From the NCBI GenBank assembly GCA_965140355.1, contig OZ223193.1, forward strand, positions 1 to 64,000: a stretch of 64,000 nt of DNA, given 5' to 3'. Source of the stretch: Acetobacterium sp965140355. GTDB taxonomy: Bacteria; Bacillota; Clostridia; Eubacteriales; Eubacteriaceae. A program made the position numbers and the translations under genes. The notes beneath the pieces are model-generated. The model saw only the letters and a list, made by a program, of their open reading frames with translations, did no database searches and had not been told where the DNA came from. Position 1 is the stretch's first letter. Every line of letters begins with the position of its first letter. Below, in pieces: positions 16,122 to 25,970 of the stretch.

Positions 16122-18686
16122 CTATTTTTTCGATTTTTTGTAATAGGTATCCTGAAGCGGTAACGAGGTTCTAAGTTTCCCGTCTAAACGATAATAAGCA
16201 TGGGAACAGGCGGGTGCTGTTGGAATCAAACAAAGTTCGCCAACGCCTTTGGCACCAAACGCATAAGGTATTTTCCCTTTGGCTTGAACCAGTTCTACCG
16301 ACAATTCCGGTGCCTCGGTTGATCGCATTAACCCCAATGTCCCTAATTTAGTTTGGGGATAACCATCAATCACCTGAAAATCTTCCGTTAATCCATAACC
16401 CAATCCCATCACAATACCACCTTCAATCTGACCTTCGGCTGATTGAATATTGACGGGTGTTCCGACATCATAGGCCGCCACGACTTTTTCAACTCGGCCT
16501 TCTTCATTAATAATGACCACCTGGGCCCCATAACTATAGCTGACATGACTGACGGGGTTATCTTTTTTTGACCCCATTGGATCAGTTATTGGCGAAAATT
16601 CACCAAAAAATTCCCGGCCTTCAAGTTCCGCCAGCGTTTTCCCCTGGGCCAGTTCAACCTGTAATTTTTCTGCAGCCCGATGAGTTGCTTCGCCGGTAAT
16701 AACCGTTTGCCGTGAAGCCGTACTGGTTCCGGAATCAGGGGTGCGAATGGTATCCGGTTGTTCAACCAAAACCAGAGCGGGATCAAGACCCGTTGTTTCA
16801 CACAGCATCTGCGTACACATCGTGGCAATCCCCTGGCCCATACAAGCAGCCGAAGTGCGAATATGAACTTTGCCAGCCTCAATTGAAAGCATACAGCGCC
16901 CGGTATCGTTTAGTCCTACTCCGGTCCCGCTATTTTTAAAGCCGATTGCGATCCCGGCATACGGGCTGGATTCATAGGCCGATTTCACGGCTTCAAGACA
17001 TTCGACCATGGCCACGCTTTCATCGGCAAGTTGTCCGTTTGGCAGGACCTGCCCCGGCCGAATAGCATTTTGATAGCGGAATTCCCAGGCCGACATACCG
17101 ACCATTTCAGCCAACAAATTGATATTATTTTCGGTGGCAAAACAACTTTGGGTTACCCCAAATCCCCGGAATGCCCCGGCAACACAATTGTTGGTGTACA
17201 CCGACATGCCAATAATATCAAGGTTCTGGTAGTTATACGGACCCGCGGCGTGGGTACAGGCTCGTTGCAGAACCGGTCCGCCCAATGAACCATAGGCCCC
17301 GGTATCGGCAATCAGTACCGCTTTACAGGCCGTGAGTTTACCATTTTCATCGCAAGCGGTTGTCATTTCAATATCCATGGGATGGCGTTTGGTGTGATAA
17401 TTCAGACTTTCCTGTCGGGAAAATTTTACTTTAACCGGCTTTTTGGTATCCCAGGCCATTAAAGCCGCATGATGCTGAACGGTCATATCTTCCTTACCAC
17501 CAAACCCCCCGCCCACAAGTTGAGCCTGACAATGAACCTTTTCTTTCGGAATTTGGAGCATATTTGAGATCTCCCGTTGTTCATCATAAATTGATTGCGA
17601 ACTGGTATATAACCGTAACCCGTCCTCTCCCTCCGGTATCGCAATGGCACATTCCGGTTCCATAAAACCATGTTCCTGAAAAGGGGTATAATATTTTTTG
17701 GTGATCACATATTTAGATTCTTTAATGGCGGCATCGGCATTTCCAAAATTGAGGATTTCTTTTCTAAAAACATTTCCGGTGGAATGCACCAAGGGGGCTT
17801 CAGCGGCTAGACTATCGGTCGGCGAGGTAACCGGTTTGAGCTCAGTATAATCAACTTCAATCAGAGCAATCACTTCATCCAGTGTCGCTTTGTTATTGGT
17901 TGCTATCAGTGCCAAGGCATCCCCGACATAACGAGTCGTCCCCCCTTCAGCAATCATCACATCCCAGTCCTGAGCAAGATGTCCAATTTTTTTGGTCGGT
18001 ACATCTTTTTCGGTAAGAATTCTGACACAATCAGGATGTTCCAATGCTTTACTCAAATCGATTTTATTTACTCTTGCCCGCGGATATTTTGACCGCAGGC
18101 ATTTTGCATATATCATTCCCGGAACTACAATATCATCGACATAAATGCCGGTTCCATTCGTTTTTTCAATCGCATCAACGCGTTTAAAGCGGGTATTGAT
18201 TCTAGCCGCCGTCGCGGCTTCGGGAATGGCCTTCTGTTCTCTGAAAAAATCGGCAGCCATCAGAATCGCTTGTTCAATTTTAACGTAACCGGTACAACGG
18301 CAAATATTATTGCGAATCGCATATTTTACTTCCGCTTTGGAGGGTTTGAGATTAACATCCAATAAGGCTTTTGCAGCGATAACCATTCCCGGAATACAAA
18401 AGCCACATTGAACCGCCCCGGCTTCAGCAAAACAATGTTCATAAACTGCCATTTCTTCCGGTCGCAAACCTTCAATCGTGATGATTTTTTTTCCTTCGAG
18501 CTTTGACAGTTTTTGAGTACAGGCTTTGGTTGCTTGACCGTCTATCAAAACCATGCAGGTGCCGCAAGCACCCTCGCTGCAGCCATCTTTTACCGATGTG
18601 AGCCGCAAATCATCTCGCAGATAAGGCAATAATTTTTTATCTTTTTCACTTATGTATTCATTTCCATTAATACAAACTTTATACAT
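16122..18686 (-). CDS. Selenium-dependent-type xanthine/purine dehydrogenase, fused FeS and molybdopterin subunits
   Basis: 854 residues. Residues 1-160 hold two [2Fe-2S] clusters: Cys36/41/44 in DGCSEGACGTC, and CGFC plus NICRCTGY. The remainder is the molybdopterin domain, with VGGGFGGKEDM, FRGFGV, and the active-site Glu in GAKGVGELCLIP. There is no FAD domain and no neighbouring FAD subunit. The start at 18686 has GGAGGT; an upstream ATG at 18743 has none. It likely hydroxylates xanthine, hypoxanthine or a related oxopurine; selenium dependence is inferred from the family and the ygeY/ygfK context. Confidence 0.88.
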   Translation of the reverse strand: MYKVCINGNEYISEKDKKLLPYLRDDLRLTSVKDGCSEGACGTCMVLIDGQATKACTQKLSKLEGKKIITIEGLRPEEMAVYEHCFAEAGAVQCGFCIPGMVIAAKALLDVNLKPSKAEVKYAIRNNICRCTGYVKIEQAILMAADFFREQKAIPEAATAARINTRFKRVDAIEKTNGTGIYVDDIVVPGMIYAKCLRSKYPRARVNKIDLSKALEHPDCVRILTEKDVPTKKIGHLAQDWDVMIAEGGTTRYVGDALALIATNNKATLDEVIALIEVDYTELKPVTSPTDSLAAEAPLVHSTGNVFRKEILNFGNADAAIKESKYVITKKYYTPFQEHGFMEPECAIAIPEGEDGLRLYTSSQSIYDEQREISNMLQIPKEKVHCQAQLVGGGFGGKEDMTVQHHAALMAWDTKKPVKVKFSRQESLNYHTKRHPMDIEMTTACDENGKLTACKAVLIADTGAYGSLGGPVLQRACTHAAGPYNYQNLDIIGMSVYTNNCVAGAFRGFGVTQSCFATENNINLLAEMVGMSAWEFRYQNAIRPGQVLPNGQLADESVAMVECLEAVKSAYESSPYAGIAIGFKNSGTGVGLNDTGRCMLSIEAGKVHIRTSAACMGQGIATMCTQMLCETTGLDPALVLVEQPDTIRTPDSGTSTASRQTVITGEATHRAAEKLQVELAQGKTLAELEGREFFGEFSPITDPMGSKKDNPVSHVSYSYGAQVVIINEEGRVEKVVAAYDVGTPVNIQSAEGQIEGGIVMGLGYGLTEDFQVIDGYPQTKLGTLGLMRSTEAPELSVELVQAKGKIPYAFGAKGVGELCLIPTAPACSHAYYRLDGKLRTSLPLQDTYYKKSKK

Positions 18687-18761
18687 CTGGGACCTCCCCC
18701 TCGTCATTCGGTTGCTAATCAATTTATTATTAGGAATTAACACTAATTTATCAGCTGCTTC

Positions 18762-18807
18762 AAAAAAATTTCCCTGAGAAGTTACTTTTGCGGGGGAATT
18801 TTTTTCT
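18762..18807 (-). terminator. Terminator or attenuator between dpaL and the dehydrogenase gene
   Basis: On the minus strand AAAAAATTCCCCC pairs imperfectly with GGGAAATTTTTTT across a 17-base loop and ends in a T run. It lies just after the dpaL stop and 76 bp before the dehydrogenase start, so it may reduce read-through. Confidence 0.6.
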
Positions 18808-18816
18808 GAACATTAT

Positions 18817-20046
18817 TTATTTATCATAATTCCCAGTTGATTGACGATCACTGGGATATAAGCCATCCCAAACAATTTTTCGGTAATGTTCCTGATCGGT
18901 ATCGCCTTCAGTACTGAAACATAATACCCTGGCGTTTTCGTCAAGTTTTAATTCGTCTTTTAACCATTTTAGATCAGGACGGCTCATTACTGCTGCCACA
19001 AAGCCTGCCGTAACTGCCCCGCTTTCGCCGGAAATAACTTTAGGATCATTGCCAACCGCGTTCCCGAGGACACGCATCCCTTTTGCGGCCACCCAATCCG
19101 GACAGGAAACCGCAAATTCATCACATTCACTAATGACATCCCAACCGATCTGATTCGGTTCTCCACACGCTAAACCAGCCATAATCGTATCCATATCGCC
19201 AGTAACAAAATGAAGTTTTCCATCCTTTGCGGCAGCTGTTTGATAGATACAATCGGCTTTATTTGGTTCGACAATGGTAATAATTGGTTTGCTTTCGCCG
19301 TAAAAATTAGCCAATAAACCTGAAACAGCACCGGCCAAACTGCCTACTCCAGCCTGCAAAAAGACATGAGTCGGAATCACCTGACCAAGCTGCTCGATCG
19401 CTTCAAAAGCCATCGTTGCATATCCTTGCATAATCCAACGGGGAATTTCCTGGTAACCTTCCCAAGCTGTATCCTGAACCATAATCCATCCTTTATCTTC
19501 ACCCATTTTGTTAGCTAAACGAACCGCTTCATCGTAGTTCATATCGGTAATCGAAGCTTTTGCACCTTCAGCCCGAATATTGTCGAGCCGTTCTGCGGCA
19601 CTCCCTTTTGGCATATAAATGACTGATTGTTGGCCTAATTCGCGAGCCGTCCAGGCGACCCCACGACCATGATTGCCATCGGTTGCCGTTACAAATGTCA
19701 AATCACCAAGCTGTTTTTTTGTTTGGGGATCCGTCAATTTTTTGTAGGTTAACTCATTTTCCTTCATTTCGAGTTTTTGGGCCAACCACCTACCGATACT
19801 GTAGCTCCCCCCCAATACTTTAAAAGCATTTAAACCGAAACGATACGATTCATCTTTAACGTAAAATCCTGCTAATCCCAGTTTTTGGGCCAGTTCTTTA
19901 AGCTCTGCCAACGGGGTTTCCTGATATGCGGGAAAACTGCGGTGATAGTCAATCACACTTCTGCCCTTTTCGACACTTAAAAACGCTTTTACATTTGCAT
20001 CATCTTTAGCTTTAGGGATATCAGTAATATAAAATCCATCTTTCAT
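18817..20046 (-). CDS. dpaL: Diaminopropionate ammonia-lyase (YgeX)
   Basis: PLP enzyme of about 409 residues that splits 2,3-diaminopropionate into pyruvate and two ammonia. The PLP lysine lies in FGLNAFKVLGGSY (about Lys76), and the catalytic FVTATDGNHGRGVAW and ESGAVTAGF segments are intact. I use the second ATG (20046), which has better spacing from AAAGGA than the one at 20055. In anaerobic purine clusters this enzyme releases pyruvate and ammonia from the ring-opening intermediates. It starts 20 bp after the regulator gene, probably on one transcript. Confidence 0.92.
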   Translation of the reverse strand: MKDGFYITDIPKAKDDANVKAFLSVEKGRSVIDYHRSFPAYQETPLAELKELAQKLGLAGFYVKDESYRFGLNAFKVLGGSYSIGRWLAQKLEMKENELTYKKLTDPQTKKQLGDLTFVTATDGNHGRGVAWTARELGQQSVIYMPKGSAAERLDNIRAEGAKASITDMNYDEAVRLANKMGEDKGWIMVQDTAWEGYQEIPRWIMQGYATMAFEAIEQLGQVIPTHVFLQAGVGSLAGAVSGLLANFYGESKPIITIVEPNKADCIYQTAAAKDGKLHFVTGDMDTIMAGLACGEPNQIGWDVISECDEFAVSCPDWVAAKGMRVLGNAVGNDPKVISGESGAVTAGFVAAVMSRPDLKWLKDELKLDENARVLCFSTEGDTDQEHYRKIVWDGLYPSDRQSTGNYDK

Positions 20047-20066
20047 TTTTATCATTTCCTTTACGT

Positions 20067-20765
20067 TTATTCATTATTTTCCAGTTCATCCTGTTCACTT
20101 TTGGCCCGCGCGATATAACGATAAACGCTGGGCTCACTGATTTCAAATTTTTCAGCACAAAAAGATACGGCTCCCCGTAACTGAAAAAAACCTTCTTTAT
20201 ACATAGCACTCACAATTTTTTGTCGATCATGCGGTTTGTTAAGCTGAATATTGGGATTTTTATCGATAAAATGTTCATAAATCGATTCCAAAGAGCCGGC
20301 GTTGCCGTCTGAAAAAACCTCACCGGCAAAAATCACCTTATTCACATCAAGATTTCTTAAGTTTGTTGTTTCCGCCCCGATACTTTCAAAAAATTCCTGA
20401 GTTGCAATCATCGGTTCCAGATTAAAATTGACACAAAGCGCTCCAATCGGTTCCCCAAAATCATTGCGAATAAGTTGCGTCGATGATTTAAAACGCCGCC
20501 CATCACGACCAATGGCATCATGGCGAATCAGATAATCCTCAGCATCTTCATTATTTTTCTGTTCTTTTTCGAGCATTTTGATCATGACATCCTTCATTAA
20601 AAAGCCCACCTTTCGTCCACTTAAATGACCATTAGCGATCGCAATGATGGGATGTTCCGGGCCTTTTAAGTCGTATAGAAAAACCTCGTAATTTTCCCCC
20701 AATGTCTTGCCTAAAAAATCGACAAAAGGAATATAGCGTTTTAAATCTTTTGATACGCGTGTCAT
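20067..20765 (-). CDS. YheO-type PAS/HTH transcriptional regulator
   Basis: 232 residues. The N-terminal YheO-like PAS domain (FVDFLGKTLGENYEVFLYDL, then RNDFGEPIGALCVNFNL) is followed by a C-terminal helix-turn-helix (FFQLRGAVSFCAEKFEISEPSVYRYI). Family members such as DauR sense small metabolites. It is embedded between arcC and dpaL, so control of the purine cluster by a pathway intermediate is likely. An AGAGGTG site precedes the ATG. Confidence 0.85.
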   Translation of the reverse strand: MTRVSKDLKRYIPFVDFLGKTLGENYEVFLYDLKGPEHPIIAIANGHLSGRKVGFLMKDVMIKMLEKEQKNNEDAEDYLIRHDAIGRDGRRFKSSTQLIRNDFGEPIGALCVNFNLEPMIATQEFFESIGAETTNLRNLDVNKVIFAGEVFSDGNAGSLESIYEHFIDKNPNIQLNKPHDRQKIVSAMYKEGFFQLRGAVSFCAEKFEISEPSVYRYIARAKSEQDELENNE

Positions 20766-20884
20766 GATTCACCTCTATTATTATTTTTCACTGTCTATTT
20801 CTCCACCAAATATACACCATCAATTTGTTTAAAGCAATCATTCCCCTGAGAAATTATCGGTCACCAATGCTCTAATCGCCACAA

Positions 20885-21817
20885 TTAATCATTAACAATC
20901 CATGTTCCTGTTTTTCCCTCGAGCCCTTCTATTAATTTATAAAGCGAGGTAATGAGCGTTTTTCTGCCGGGAGCGGATTTGGCAAATTCGATGGCCGCCT
21001 TTATTTTAGGCAACATTGAGCCCTCGGGAAATTCGCCCGCAGCGATATATTTTTGGGCTTCGCTGATGGTCAGTTGATCCAGCCAGCATTCATCGGGTTG
21101 ATTAAAATGAATCGCCACTTTTTCAACCCCGGTTAAAATAACCAGACTGTCACAGGATGAATCGGCGGCGATCATCACCGATACCCAATCCTTATCAACA
21201 ACCGCATCAATGGCACGATACCACTGATCTTCTTCATAAATGGGAATTCCGCCACCACCGCCGGCGATCACGATTGATCCGGAATCAATGAGCGCATTAA
21301 TGGATTCCTTTTCCAGAATGGCTTGAGGCATTGGCGAAGGAACCACTTCCCGATAACCCCGGCCAGAATCTTCAATCATATTTTTCCCCAATTTTTTCAA
21401 TTCTTCGGCTTCTTCTTTACTGAAAAAGGCTCCCACCGGTTTAGTTGGATTTTTAAACCGGGGATCGTTTTTATCAACCAACGATCGGGTAATGACGGTT
21501 ACCACCGACTTTTTTACTCCTTTTTTACGAAGTTGATTCTGAATGCCATTCTGAAGATGGTAACCAATGTAACTTTGACTCATGGCAACACATTCAGAAA
21601 GCGGCATAATCTTTTGTTTGCTTTGCTTGTTCCCATAATCAATGGAGGTTTTAAGCATCCCGACCTGAGGACCGTTACCATGACAAATTACTATTTCATA
21701 TCCTTTTTCGATTAAATCCGCAATCGGTTCGGCAACCACCCCAACGGTCTCAATCAATCCATCGAAGTCCGTACCAAGCGCATTTCCACCCAGTGAAACT
21801 AAAATACGTTTTTTCAT
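20885..21817 (-). CDS. arcC: Carbamate kinase
   Basis: 310 residues of the amino-acid kinase fold. LVSLGGNALGTDFDG opens the protein. CHGNGPQVGMLKTSIDY, SIVIAGGGGGIPIY and DKDWVSVMIAADSSCDSLVILTGV follow in the usual order. It makes ATP from carbamoyl phosphate and ADP, conserving energy at the end of the YgeW-dependent route, as YqeA does in the E. coli cluster. AAGGAG lies before the ATG, and a hairpin upstream of the gene separates it from ygeY. Confidence 0.92.
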   Translation of the reverse strand: MKKRILVSLGGNALGTDFDGLIETVGVVAEPIADLIEKGYEIVICHGNGPQVGMLKTSIDYGNKQSKQKIMPLSECVAMSQSYIGYHLQNGIQNQLRKKGVKKSVVTVITRSLVDKNDPRFKNPTKPVGAFFSKEEAEELKKLGKNMIEDSGRGYREVVPSPMPQAILEKESINALIDSGSIVIAGGGGGIPIYEEDQWYRAIDAVVDKDWVSVMIAADSSCDSLVILTGVEKVAIHFNQPDECWLDQLTISEAQKYIAAGEFPEGSMLPKIKAAIEFAKSAPGRKTLITSLYKLIEGLEGKTGTWIVND

Positions 21818-21879
21818 CAGTCGACTCCTTCACTTTGTTTATGCTGATCATCCGAATAAACCAGACTGAATGATATAAA

Positions 21880-21910
21880 CCACAAGAAACTTATTTTTAG
21901 TTTCCTGTGG
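21880..21910 (-). terminator. Hairpin between ygeY and arcC
   Basis: Inverted repeat CCACAAGAAACT / AGTTTCCTGTGG (one mismatch) with a 7-base loop, followed on the minus strand by TTTATATC. It is a weak terminator or an mRNA-processing/stabilising hairpin inside the cluster. Confidence 0.55.
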
Positions 21911-21950
21911 CTCGTTTTTATGCTTAATCACTACTTATGATCATTTGATT

Positions 21951-23177
21951 TTATTTGTTCGCTATTTCATTTTGTTCATAAATCATCGGTAAAACACTAT
22001 AAATCGCCGCACATCGGACCAGATCTGCTTTCCATGTTATTTCGTTTGGGGCATGAGCCTGAGCCTCTTTCCCCGGTCCCAAACCAACAACCGGGATATT
22101 GTGACGTCCCATAATGGCGACGCCATTGGTTGAGAATGTCCATTTATCAACAACCGATTCTTCATATAAGTTTCGAAATGCCGTCGCCATTGCCTGGGTT
22201 TCCGGAGCTTCTTCCGGAAGGACCCAAGTTGGGAAAAAGCAATCCTGTTCATACACTTCGCCGGTCCAGGAAGGACGGTTATATTTGTACATGGTTACTT
22301 CTGCTCCATATTTTTTAACACTGGGCAGTTCGGCAATTTCCTGAATACAACTTTCATAGGTTTCCCCGACGGTCATGCGCCGATCGATGGAAATGGCACA
22401 TCCGTCAGCAACGGCACAACGGGAAGGTGAGGTATAAAAAATTTCCGATACGGTCAGGGTGCCTTTTCCCAGAAAATCATCATTGGCCAGTTTTCCATTA
22501 AGATCCCGCACTTCCTGTAAGATATCGGCCATTTTGTAAATCGCATTATCGCCACGTTCTGGTGCCGAGCCGTGACACGAAACTCCTTTTACCTCAACTC
22601 GAATTTCCATCCGCCCCCGTTGGCCGCGGTGAATCCGTCCATCGGTAGGTTCGGTTGAAACAACAAATTTAGGTCGGATGCCATCCTTCTCAATAATGTA
22701 CAACCAGCACATTCCATCACAATCTTCTTCTTGAACAGTGCCAGTAACTAATACCTGGTATCGATCACTTAAGAGGTCAAGGTCCTTCATGATCTTAGCA
22801 CCATAAACGGCACTAACAATTCCGCCCAGTTGATCAGAAGTGCCACGTCCGCCGATAGTCGTTTCATCTTCATAACCATCATAAGGATCAAAGGTCCAGT
22901 TCGATCGTTCGCCAATCCCGACCGTATCAATGTGAGCGTCATAGGCAATTAATTCTTTGCCCGTTCCCATGTAGCCAAGGATATTCCCCAGCGGATCAAC
23001 TTCCGTTTTAGTAAAACCGAGTTTTTCCATTTCTTCTTTAATTCGATAAACCTTATTTTTTTCACCACAGCTTTCACCGTAAAGTTTGACCAGATCCCGA
23101 AGAAACTTAGTCATCTCATCCTGATATTCTAACGCTGCTTTTTTTACAGCGTCAAAATCAATATTTTTTTTTGACAT
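21951..23177 (-). CDS. ygeY: YgeY-family M20 metallohydrolase linked to selenium/purine metabolism
   Basis: 408 residues. The M20 peptidase fold shows ELIAYDAHIDTVGIGERSNW (metal His/Asp), VQEEDCDGMCW (catalytic Glu), a dimerisation domain, and the C-terminal metal His in KEAQAHAPNE. YgeY proteins cleave an amide bond in an intermediate of the purine/urate route, likely giving diaminopropionate for DpaL; that assignment is from the family and context. The start at 23177 has GGAGGATG. Confidence 0.9.
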   Translation of the reverse strand: MSKKNIDFDAVKKAALEYQDEMTKFLRDLVKLYGESCGEKNKVYRIKEEMEKLGFTKTEVDPLGNILGYMGTGKELIAYDAHIDTVGIGERSNWTFDPYDGYEDETTIGGRGTSDQLGGIVSAVYGAKIMKDLDLLSDRYQVLVTGTVQEEDCDGMCWLYIIEKDGIRPKFVVSTEPTDGRIHRGQRGRMEIRVEVKGVSCHGSAPERGDNAIYKMADILQEVRDLNGKLANDDFLGKGTLTVSEIFYTSPSRCAVADGCAISIDRRMTVGETYESCIQEIAELPSVKKYGAEVTMYKYNRPSWTGEVYEQDCFFPTWVLPEEAPETQAMATAFRNLYEESVVDKWTFSTNGVAIMGRHNIPVVGLGPGKEAQAHAPNEITWKADLVRCAAIYSVLPMIYEQNEIANK

Positions 23178-23306
23178 TTTTCATCCTCCATTTAATGAGT
23201 TGGTGATCGGCAATTGTGAAATTGATAAAGATCAAACAATTGTTGCTGTTTGTTCGGTTCCTCAATTACCCGGTTGTTATTTTATAATCAAGCGCTTGCT
23301 GACGTT

Positions 23307-24497
23307 TCATTTATCGAGTCTTTTTTGATCTTGATCCCAGAGTTCTTGTAATTTTTCTGCGGGATTTTTTATTTTCTGCATAAAAATCATCGCGGCAATA
23401 ATGTATGGCTTGTAACTGGCTTCTTTATAAAGAGGCACGCGGTAACGGTCAAAAACGCTGGCGTCAACTTCGCCTTCTGTACAGCTGACGCCGGTGATAT
23501 CGGCCGGTAAACAGTGCAGGTAAAGCCCATTCTCATCTTTAGTGGTGGCCATTAATGCTTCCGTGCAGGTCCAGTTTTTATGTTTCGCATTTTGTTTTAG
23601 CAATTCTTTTTCAAGTTTGTCGATTTCGTCAAATTTTCCCTCCCCGTAAAAAGCTGTTCGTTTTTCCATCGCTGCAAATGGTGCCCAACTTTTAGGATAA
23701 ACAATATCGGCATCCTTAAAGGCTTCGGCCATATCGTTGGTTTTTGTAAAAGATCCTCCTGAGGCAATCGCATTTTTCTTGGCAATTTCTTCCACTTCGG
23801 CCATGACTTCATAACCTTCGGGATGAGCCAATACAACTTCTGCACCCAATCGGGTAAATAAGCCAATGGCGCCTTGGGGAACTGAAAGTGGTTTCCCATA
23901 GGATGGTGAATAAGCCCAGGTCATGGCAATTTTTTTCCCTTTTAAATTTTCAATTCCCCCCATTTCGTTGATAATATGCAGGGTATCCGACATAATTTGA
24001 GTTGGGTGATCAATATCGCATTGAAGATTAACGATGGTTGGTCGTTGTTCGAGCACGCCATCGTGATAACCTTCATTGACATAATCGGCAAAAGCTTTTT
24101 GATACGTATGGCCTTTGCCGATGTACATGTCATCACGAATACCAATAACATCTGCCATAAAAGAGATCATGTTCGCCGTTTCTTTAACGGTTTCCCCATG
24201 TGCCTGCTGCGATTTTCCTTCATCAAAATCCTGAACTTCAAGACCCAGCAGATTACAGGCTGATGCAAATGAAAACCGTGTCCGTGTTGAATTATCCCGG
24301 AATAGCGAAATACCTAACCCCGAATCAAAAATTTTCGCACTCTTATTGTTTGTTCTCAACGCTCTTAACGCCTCCGCAACAGCGAAAATAGCCTTCAGTT
24401 CATCATCGCTTTTATCCCAGGTCAGAAAAAAATCATTCTCAAATAAATTCTGATACTCCAGTTTTTTTAGTGCCTGCAAATAATCTTTAAACGCCAT
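23307..24497 (-). CDS. ygeW: YgeW-family knotted carbamoyltransferase
   Basis: 396 residues. The carbamoyl-phosphate motif is STRTRFSFASA, and HCLPADITGVSC carries the second active-site segment; the middle shows TWAYSPSYGKPLSVPQG, the knotted-family feature. YgeW has no ornithine or aspartate carbamoyltransferase activity in vitro. In purine clusters it is thought to phosphorolyse a carbamoylated intermediate to carbamoyl phosphate, which arcC then uses for ATP. A GGGAGA site precedes the ATG. Confidence 0.92.
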   Translation of the reverse strand: MAFKDYLQALKKLEYQNLFENDFFLTWDKSDDELKAIFAVAEALRALRTNNKSAKIFDSGLGISLFRDNSTRTRFSFASACNLLGLEVQDFDEGKSQQAHGETVKETANMISFMADVIGIRDDMYIGKGHTYQKAFADYVNEGYHDGVLEQRPTIVNLQCDIDHPTQIMSDTLHIINEMGGIENLKGKKIAMTWAYSPSYGKPLSVPQGAIGLFTRLGAEVVLAHPEGYEVMAEVEEIAKKNAIASGGSFTKTNDMAEAFKDADIVYPKSWAPFAAMEKRTAFYGEGKFDEIDKLEKELLKQNAKHKNWTCTEALMATTKDENGLYLHCLPADITGVSCTEGEVDASVFDRYRVPLYKEASYKPYIIAAMIFMQKIKNPAEKLQELWDQDQKRLDK

Positions 24498-24620
24498 TAA
24501 CTTTTCTCCCTTAAACTAAATATTTATTTTTAAAATCATTGGTCATGCTCACGTTCTTTGACCAAATCCAAACCGGATTTAGGAAATTAAGCGGTTATCT
24601 TTTTAACCAAAAGAGCGCCC

Positions 24621-25970
24621 TCATTTGGCATAGATGCCCCCGTTTTCTAAAATCAATTGACCGTTTTTAACAACCTGCACACCATTTAACACGACCTCTT
24701 TCACCCGGCCTTTGACCCGAAAACCCTCATAAGGAGTGTAATCAACATTTTCAGCCTGATTTTCGGCTGTTATCTGAAATTCACCATTTTTTTGATAAAC
24801 AACGATATCGGCATCACTGCCAACCGCCAATCTCCCTTTTTGCGGATACAAATGATAAAGTTTCGCCGGATTTTCACTTAATAACCGAACTAATTCAACC
24901 GGGCCCAAACCGGCGGTTTGGTCAAACAAGGTATACATCAGCGGCAACCGTTGTTCAACTCCGGGAATCCCGTTTGGCACCTTTGTAAAGTCGTTTCGCC
25001 CCAAGGTTTTTTGGCCTTGATAATTATAACTGCAATGATCGGTCGCAATCGTCTGAATCTCGCCATTTATAATGGCCTCCCGCAGAGCCTGCTGATCTGT
25101 TAAACTTCGCGCGGGGGGGGAAAACATATATTTTGCCGACTCAAACCCCGGCAGATGATAGCAAGAATCGTCAAGCAATAAATATTGCGGGCAGGTTTCG
25201 ACCGTGATTTCGCTCCCGGCTTTTCTGGCCGCACGAATTTCAGCAAGGCCCAGTTGAGAACTTAAATGAACCACATGTACCGGATAATCAACCATCTTTC
25301 CAATATAGGCCAGACGATTAATGGCTTCCGCTTCAATTTCCGCCGGATGACATAACGGGTGTGAAGCTGGCGATAATTGTCCCTTGTTGCGATACTTCGC
25401 AACCAACACATCAATGAGCTGACCATTTTCGCAATGGGCCCCCAGCACGCCGCCCACCTGCTTAACTGCTGCTAAAGTCCGATAGATGTCACCATCATTC
25501 AAGCGAAAAGCATAAGCCAGATACACTTTATAGGAACTTACCCCCAGTGCTTTCATCATTTTTATTTCACTTTCCAGATTTTCGCCGAACTGAGTAATCT
25601 CCATATGAAAGCGATAGTTACAACTAGATACATCTCTGGCTTTATCCAGCGCCTGGTTAAAACCCTCAATTAATGAGCCGCTTGCTGGCGGCGTCGCAAA
25701 ATTAATGACGGTGGTGGTTCCACCCAAAATTGCTGCTTTTGTCCCTGAACTAAAATCATCGGCAGTGGTTGCCAAGGCGTTAGTCATCGCAAAATGGGTA
25801 TGCGCGTCGATAAAACCGGGAAAAACATAACAGTTTGACGCATCAATCACGGTATCATCTTTTGTTGCCTGAATATCCGGCGCTATTTTAACGATTTTAT
25901 TTCCTTTAATGGCAATATCTTCATGACCGATCTGATCGCCAACCAGATCACCCTTTTTTATAATCAACAT
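24621..25970 (-). CDS. hyuA: Dihydropyrimidinase/hydantoinase-family cyclic amidohydrolase
   Basis: 449 residues of the amidohydrolase superfamily. FPGFIDAHTHFAM gives the HxH pair, SSYKVYLAYAF the carboxylated lysine, HCEN and VHVVHLSS further metal ligands, and IATDHCSY the catalytic Asp. It opens a cyclic ureide ring produced during purine breakdown. Its ATG overlaps the end of ygfK by 7 bases, so translation is coupled. The gap of 123 bp to ygeW holds small hairpins, one TTGGTCA/TGACCAA. Confidence 0.9.
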   Translation of the reverse strand: MLIIKKGDLVGDQIGHEDIAIKGNKIVKIAPDIQATKDDTVIDASNCYVFPGFIDAHTHFAMTNALATTADDFSSGTKAAILGGTTTVINFATPPASGSLIEGFNQALDKARDVSSCNYRFHMEITQFGENLESEIKMMKALGVSSYKVYLAYAFRLNDGDIYRTLAAVKQVGGVLGAHCENGQLIDVLVAKYRNKGQLSPASHPLCHPAEIEAEAINRLAYIGKMVDYPVHVVHLSSQLGLAEIRAARKAGSEITVETCPQYLLLDDSCYHLPGFESAKYMFSPPARSLTDQQALREAIINGEIQTIATDHCSYNYQGQKTLGRNDFTKVPNGIPGVEQRLPLMYTLFDQTAGLGPVELVRLLSENPAKLYHLYPQKGRLAVGSDADIVVYQKNGEFQITAENQAENVDYTPYEGFRVKGRVKEVVLNGVQVVKNGQLILENGGIYAK